Origin: JACPNS01 sp964455545
GTDB taxonomy: Bacteria > Actinomycetota > Thermoleophilia > Solirubrobacterales > JACPNS01
NCBI GenBank assembly: GCA_964455545.1
Contig: CAYVWQ010000007.1
Location: forward strand, 1 to 64,000
Reading direction: 5' to 3'
Length of the DNA: 64,000 nucleotides
Shown here piece after piece: positions 62,732 through 64,000 of this stretch. How positions within the stretch are numbered: position 1 is the stretch's first letter; the number at the start of each line of letters is the position of its first letter. A program made the translations under genes and the position numbers. The notes beneath the pieces were generated by a model that saw only the letters and a list, made by a program, of their open reading frames with translations, was not told the DNA's origin and searched no databases.

Positions 62732-63659
62732 GATCGTCGACACTGCGCGTGCGCACAGGCCGCTGACAGACGGCGGGTCGGTACTCGTGGTCAAAGAAGA
62801 CCGCCGCTTCCCGTATTCGAAAGGCTTGATGGCGATGTCGCTGATGTCCTCGGGACTCGCGCCGGACCGCAGCTACGAGCTGGCGACCGTGATCGAGCGG
62901 CAGCTTCTCGAGCGTGGCAACCTCGACATCGCCTCCAGCGATCTCTCACGTCTCGCCGAAGCCGTGCTGGCGGCCGAGGAGGACGAGCTCGCCGTCCGGC
63001 ACTTTCGTCAGTGGCGGCGGCTCGATCATCTGCATCGCCCTTTGATTCTGATGATCTGCGGTGCGACCGGCGTCGGGAAGTCGACGCTGGCGACGATGCT
63101 CGCGCACCGTCTGGGCGTCACCCGCGTGACCGCCACCGACATGGTGCGCCAGGTGCTGCGAGCGTTCTTCTCGAACCAGTTCATGCCGGCCGTGCACCAC
63201 TCCTCGTTCGACGCCGATCACGGCGTGCGACTCGACACGGCGTCGGCCGACCGCCTGATCGCGGGTTTTGAGCGCCAGGTCGAGCAGGTTTCGGTCGGGA
63301 TCAACGCACTGATCGAGCGTGCCGCGATCGAACGGACGTCGCTGGTGATCGAGGGCGTTCACTGCGTTCCGGGCGCGATCGACGGGCTGGCACAGCTTGA
63401 CGCGGTCGTCGTGCAGGTCGTTGTGGCGATCGAGGATGAGGAGCTGCACAAGGCCCATTTCTACGCCCGCGGGGACTCGCAGCGGCGCGCCGTGGAGCGT
63501 TATCTCGGCGCCTTCGGGCGCATTCGCAGACTGCAGGACTACGTCGTCGAACGTGCGCGGCGCGAGGGGGTGCCGGTGATCGAGAACTCCTCACTCGACG
63601 AAGCGCTTTCCGCGATCATGAACATCGTGCTCGAGACGATCGAGGCAGAGCTGGAATAG
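62724..63659 (+). CDS. 2-phosphoglycerate kinase
   Basis: The protein has 311 residues. GTG 62724 is chosen because AGGGAGG lies at 62711-62717. The N-terminal ATP-cone-like part includes VLVVKEDRRFPYSKGLMAMS. The kinase part has a P-loop LMICGATGVGKSTLATMLA (about 107-125), VTRVTATDMVRQVLRAF and SLVIEGVHCVPGAI (Walker B-type Glu). It matches archaeal 2-phosphoglycerate kinase, which makes 2,3-diphosphoglycerate from 2-phosphoglycerate. It overlaps cpgS, so the two enzymes form one pathway. Confidence 0.88.
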   Translation: MSEIVDTARAHRPLTDGGSVLVVKEDRRFPYSKGLMAMSLMSSGLAPDRSYELATVIERQLLERGNLDIASSDLSRLAEAVLAAEEDELAVRHFRQWRRLDHLHRPLILMICGATGVGKSTLATMLAHRLGVTRVTATDMVRQVLRAFFSNQFMPAVHHSSFDADHGVRLDTASADRLIAGFERQVEQVSVGINALIERAAIERTSLVIEGVHCVPGAIDGLAQLDAVVVQVVVAIEDEELHKAHFYARGDSQRRAVERYLGAFGRIRRLQDYVVERARREGVPVIENSSLDEALSAIMNIVLETIEAELE

Positions 63660-63695
63660 GTCTTTCGCGCTCGACCATCTAGGATTGCGCGGCAG

Positions 63696-64000
63696 ATGAG
63701 CGCAGTTCTGGACATCGACAACCTGCTTGAGAGCCCGCTGGCCGACCTGCACGCGCTGGCCGGCGAACTTGAGATCGAGGACTACCGCAAGCTCCGCAAG
63801 CCGGAGCTGACGATCGCGATCCTCGAAGCCCGCGGTGTCACCGGTGACGAGATCCGTCCGGCCGTCGAGGCCAAAGCCGGGGCGCTCGCAGAGGCGAAAG
63901 CCGCCCACGAGGCCGTGCTCGCCGAGCAGGAAGCCGCCGCCGAGGCAGAGCGCGAACAGCGCGAGGCCGAGCGCGAAGAGTCGCGCCGTGAGAACGCGCG
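63696..64000 (+). CDS. rho: Transcription termination factor Rho, N-terminal part (cut by window edge)
   Basis: ATG 63696 starts a frame open to the window end (101 codons). Residues about 14-45, PLADLHALAGELEIEDYRKL then RKPELTIAILEARG, are the Rho_N helical domain. A highly charged stretch follows (AAEAEREQREAEREESRREN), typical of the actinobacterial Rho insertion before the RNA-binding domain. AGGA lies 11 nt upstream of ATG. The ATPase part is outside the window. Confidence 0.85.
   Translation, partial: MSAVLDIDNLLESPLADLHALAGELEIEDYRKLRKPELTIAILEARGVTGDEIRPAVEAKAGALAEAKAAHEAVLAEQEAAAEAEREQREAEREESRRENA

Overview
The window is high-GC DNA with dense, often overlapping genes, frequent GTG/TTG starts and many 4-nt stop/start overlaps. 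Gene content (monomeric isocitrate dehydrogenase, a Rho with a charged insert beginning at the right edge, a mycothiol/thioredoxin-type ArsC, 2-phosphoglycerate kinase plus cyclic 2,3-diphosphoglycerate synthetase, many secreted Ala-signal-peptide proteins) suggests an actinobacterium, most likely class Thermoleophilia (Solirubrobacterales-like). That placement is inference from gene content, not from a marker search.

Layout. 1-8.7 kb is an accessory, compositionally mixed region: a frameshifted remnant of a serine recombinase, a 2264-residue secreted RHS/YD-repeat protein with a variable C-terminal tip, a 94-residue three-TM protein immediately after it (candidate immunity protein), and a degenerate winged-helix gene. 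An 18-nt near-identical direct repeat lies at both ends. 8.7-13.1 kb holds two TetR loci with visible operators, a DUF2254 membrane protein and a secreted protein. 13.1-15.8 kb is an arsenic/chromate locus: arsR-aqpS-arsC, divergent from chrA across a perfect 26-nt palindrome. 16.2-24.7 kb is a complete but rearranged Kdp potassium system on the minus strand: histidine kinase-kdpE-26-aa peptide-kdpF-A-C-B-truncated kdpD-usp. KdpD is split into two genes at opposite ends.

24.8-29.7 kb contains a hypothetical protein, an alpha/beta hydrolase, two VOC proteins, an aldo/keto reductase and an MFS transporter fused to a cyclic-nucleotide-binding domain, followed by tRNA-Glu(CUC) with a clear terminator. 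29.9-44.1 kb carries secreted beta-propeller-type proteins, a membrane/PLC-like protein, an Fpg-like DNA glycosylase without its zinc-finger cysteines, a Kup potassium transporter, two large polytopic membrane proteins and a CPA2 antiporter; 44.1-45.5 kb is a second DUF2254 protein.

45.5-50.6 kb is a five-gene transcript behind a cobalamin riboswitch: two DUF4430 proteins (one secreted, one lipoprotein) and the T, AA' and S parts of an ECF transporter. This looks like a surface capture and import system for cobalamin or a precursor. A primary-type sigma factor with a long leader, icd, a tandem-GGDEF protein, an SDR and glpD follow. The right end (59.0-63.7 kb) groups a histidine phosphatase, folP, a metallophosphoesterase, cyclic 2,3-diphosphoglycerate synthetase and 2-phosphoglycerate kinase. 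The last two would together make cyclic 2,3-diphosphoglycerate, a solute known from methanogenic archaea. The window ends inside rho.

The two most interesting systems are the riboswitch-DUF4430-ECF module and the archaeal-type cDPG pair. The split kdpD and the RHS toxin/immunity locus come next.
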